64,000 nucleotides of DNA, taken from positions 1-64,000 of the forward strand of contig JAPLQI010000133.1 in NCBI GenBank assembly GCA_026399755.1. The letters run 5' to 3'. This document shows, one piece after another, positions 63,432 through 64,000 of this stretch (its first letter is position 1; the number at the start of each line of letters is the position of its first letter). Source of the DNA: Pseudomonadota bacterium (GTDB lineage Bacteria; Pseudomonadota; Gammaproteobacteria; Burkholderiales; Chitinibacteraceae). Both the position numbers and the translations under genes were made by a program. The notes below the pieces were generated by a model. It was not told where the DNA came from. It saw nothing but the letters and a program-made list of their open reading frames with translations, and ran no database searches.

Positions 63432-64000
63432 GATTAATCTGCATGCTGATCTTATGCATCAGCCCTCTGCTCTGGGCAAAAAAGCCCACGGCAGCGCCTT
63501 TGCCTTCGCCGTTAACACCCGCTGTTTTCAGCCATCAGCAAGCCTTGTTATTAAGCGAATCATCGCCCTTTTACCGGCTGGATGTGCCTGTCACGGTATA
63601 CCAGTTCAGCCAGCGAGCCGACTTAGGCGATTTGCGTGTCTTTAACGCGGCAGGCGAGCTGGTGCCCTATGCGCTGGAAACAAGAGCAACGCCGCAGCAA
63701 AATCAGCTTAGCCAAACTGCCCTGCGCTTTTTTCCTTACGGCAGTAAGGCCAGCATTGAACAACGTGACGTATCGATTCAGATCCGTAGCGACGGGCAAT
63801 TAAACGCGCAAAGTCATACATCCAGCAAGCAACAAGAAAGCAGCTATATTGTTGACGGCTCACAAATCAAAGGGCAGCTTGAATCGCTGATTCTGGGCTG
63901 GCAAGAAGCCAACTATCAGGGCCAGATCAGGCTGGCGGCCAGCGATGATTTACAACAATGGCAGCCGCTAGGCAGCACAGAAATCATCCAGCTCGATTAC
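63428..64000 (+). CDS. DUF3999 protein, N-terminal part (runs off window)
   Basis: The ATG at 63428 overlaps the stop of the DUF2339 gene (ATGA), so translation is coupled. The first 191 residues show a signal peptide (MRLICMLILCISPLLWAKKP) followed by LLLSESSPFYRLDVPVTVYQ, DLGDLRVFNAAGELVPYAL and a carbohydrate-binding-like beta-rich region, which match the DUF3999 family. It is likely periplasmic with a C-terminal membrane anchor outside the window. The partnership with DUF2339 suggests a joint envelope role, unknown in detail. Confidence 0.85.
   Translation, partial: MRLICMLILCISPLLWAKKPTAAPLPSPLTPAVFSHQQALLLSESSPFYRLDVPVTVYQFSQRADLGDLRVFNAAGELVPYALETRATPQQNQLSQTALRFFPYGSKASIEQRDVSIQIRSDGQLNAQSHTSSKQQESSYIVDGSQIKGQLESLILGWQEANYQGQIRLAASDDLQQWQPLGSTEIIQLDY

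Overview
The window looks like a chromosomal segment of a Neisseriales-type betaproteobacterium, most likely a chitin-degrading freshwater or soil relative of Iodobacter, Chitinibacter or Deefgea. This rests on the gene families, the synteny (tig-clpP-clpX-lon-hupB-ppiD, recN-nadK-hrcA), the moderate GC and the secreted chitinase and proteases. The genus is an inference; I could not run a similarity search. I see no prophage, CRISPR array or complete transposase gene.

Layout. (1) Positions 1-10634 hold the start of tamA, a candidate 28-codon small gene, a chalcone-isomerase-like periplasmic protein and a fatty-acid beta-oxidation regulon on the minus strand: thiolase, FadN-type fused hydratase/dehydrogenase, FadL transporter, FadE acyl-CoA dehydrogenase and a PsrA-like TetR repressor. 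A perfect 24-bp palindrome overlaps the repressor promoter and a near match lies upstream of fadL. (2) Positions 10804-12187 hold a YchJ-like protein, a HAD phosphatase and a nested inverted-repeat element. (3) Positions 12517-24798 are a plus-strand chemosensory region: a small membrane MCP-like protein carrying a CheZ-like FQDxxxQ motif, CheY, a STAS protein, CheA, MCP, CheW, a broken cheR, a second MCP, a second CheW, intact CheR, CheB and a REC-EAL phosphodiesterase. The MCP-CheW-cheR unit is a tandem duplication whose two MCPs differ mainly in their sensor domains. (4) Positions 25043-33283 hold metabolic genes (2-hydroxyacid dehydrogenase, DJ-1 family protein, a second CheR, UbiD, hexose-6-P mutarotase, MaoC hydratase, a secreted hydrolase, a methylglutaconyl-CoA-hydratase-like protein) and a 61-codon hypothetical gene.

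(5) Positions 33421-42741 are the protein quality-control block ppiD, tRNA-Asp, tRNA-Val, hupB, lon, clpX, clpP, tig and tRNA-Leu. (6) Positions 42978-47858 hold type II secretion genes gspL-gspM-gspN, with a tandem duplication of the gspM 3' end that leaves a 49-codon ORF, followed by glnB, an AT-rich dehydrogenase gene and a truncated second glnB, which looks like a duplication or insertion scar. (7) Positions 48011-53255 encode three exported hydrolases: an M28 aminopeptidase and an M4 metalloprotease, both with C-terminal PPC domains, and a GH18 chitinase lipoprotein. (8) Positions 53336-64000 hold tadA, recN, nadK, hrcA, mltB, a very large DUF2339 membrane protein with three internal repeats and the start of a DUF3999 protein.

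Intergenic spaces are unusually rich in small non-coding repeats of at least four families: a 70-bp TAGGGTG...CACCCTA hairpin, a CACAGAG-type inverted repeat, a 267-bp MITE-like element just before mltB, and a GTAGGGTGGGTTAG element. Together with the three partial gene duplications (cheR, gspM, glnB) they point to an actively rearranging genome.
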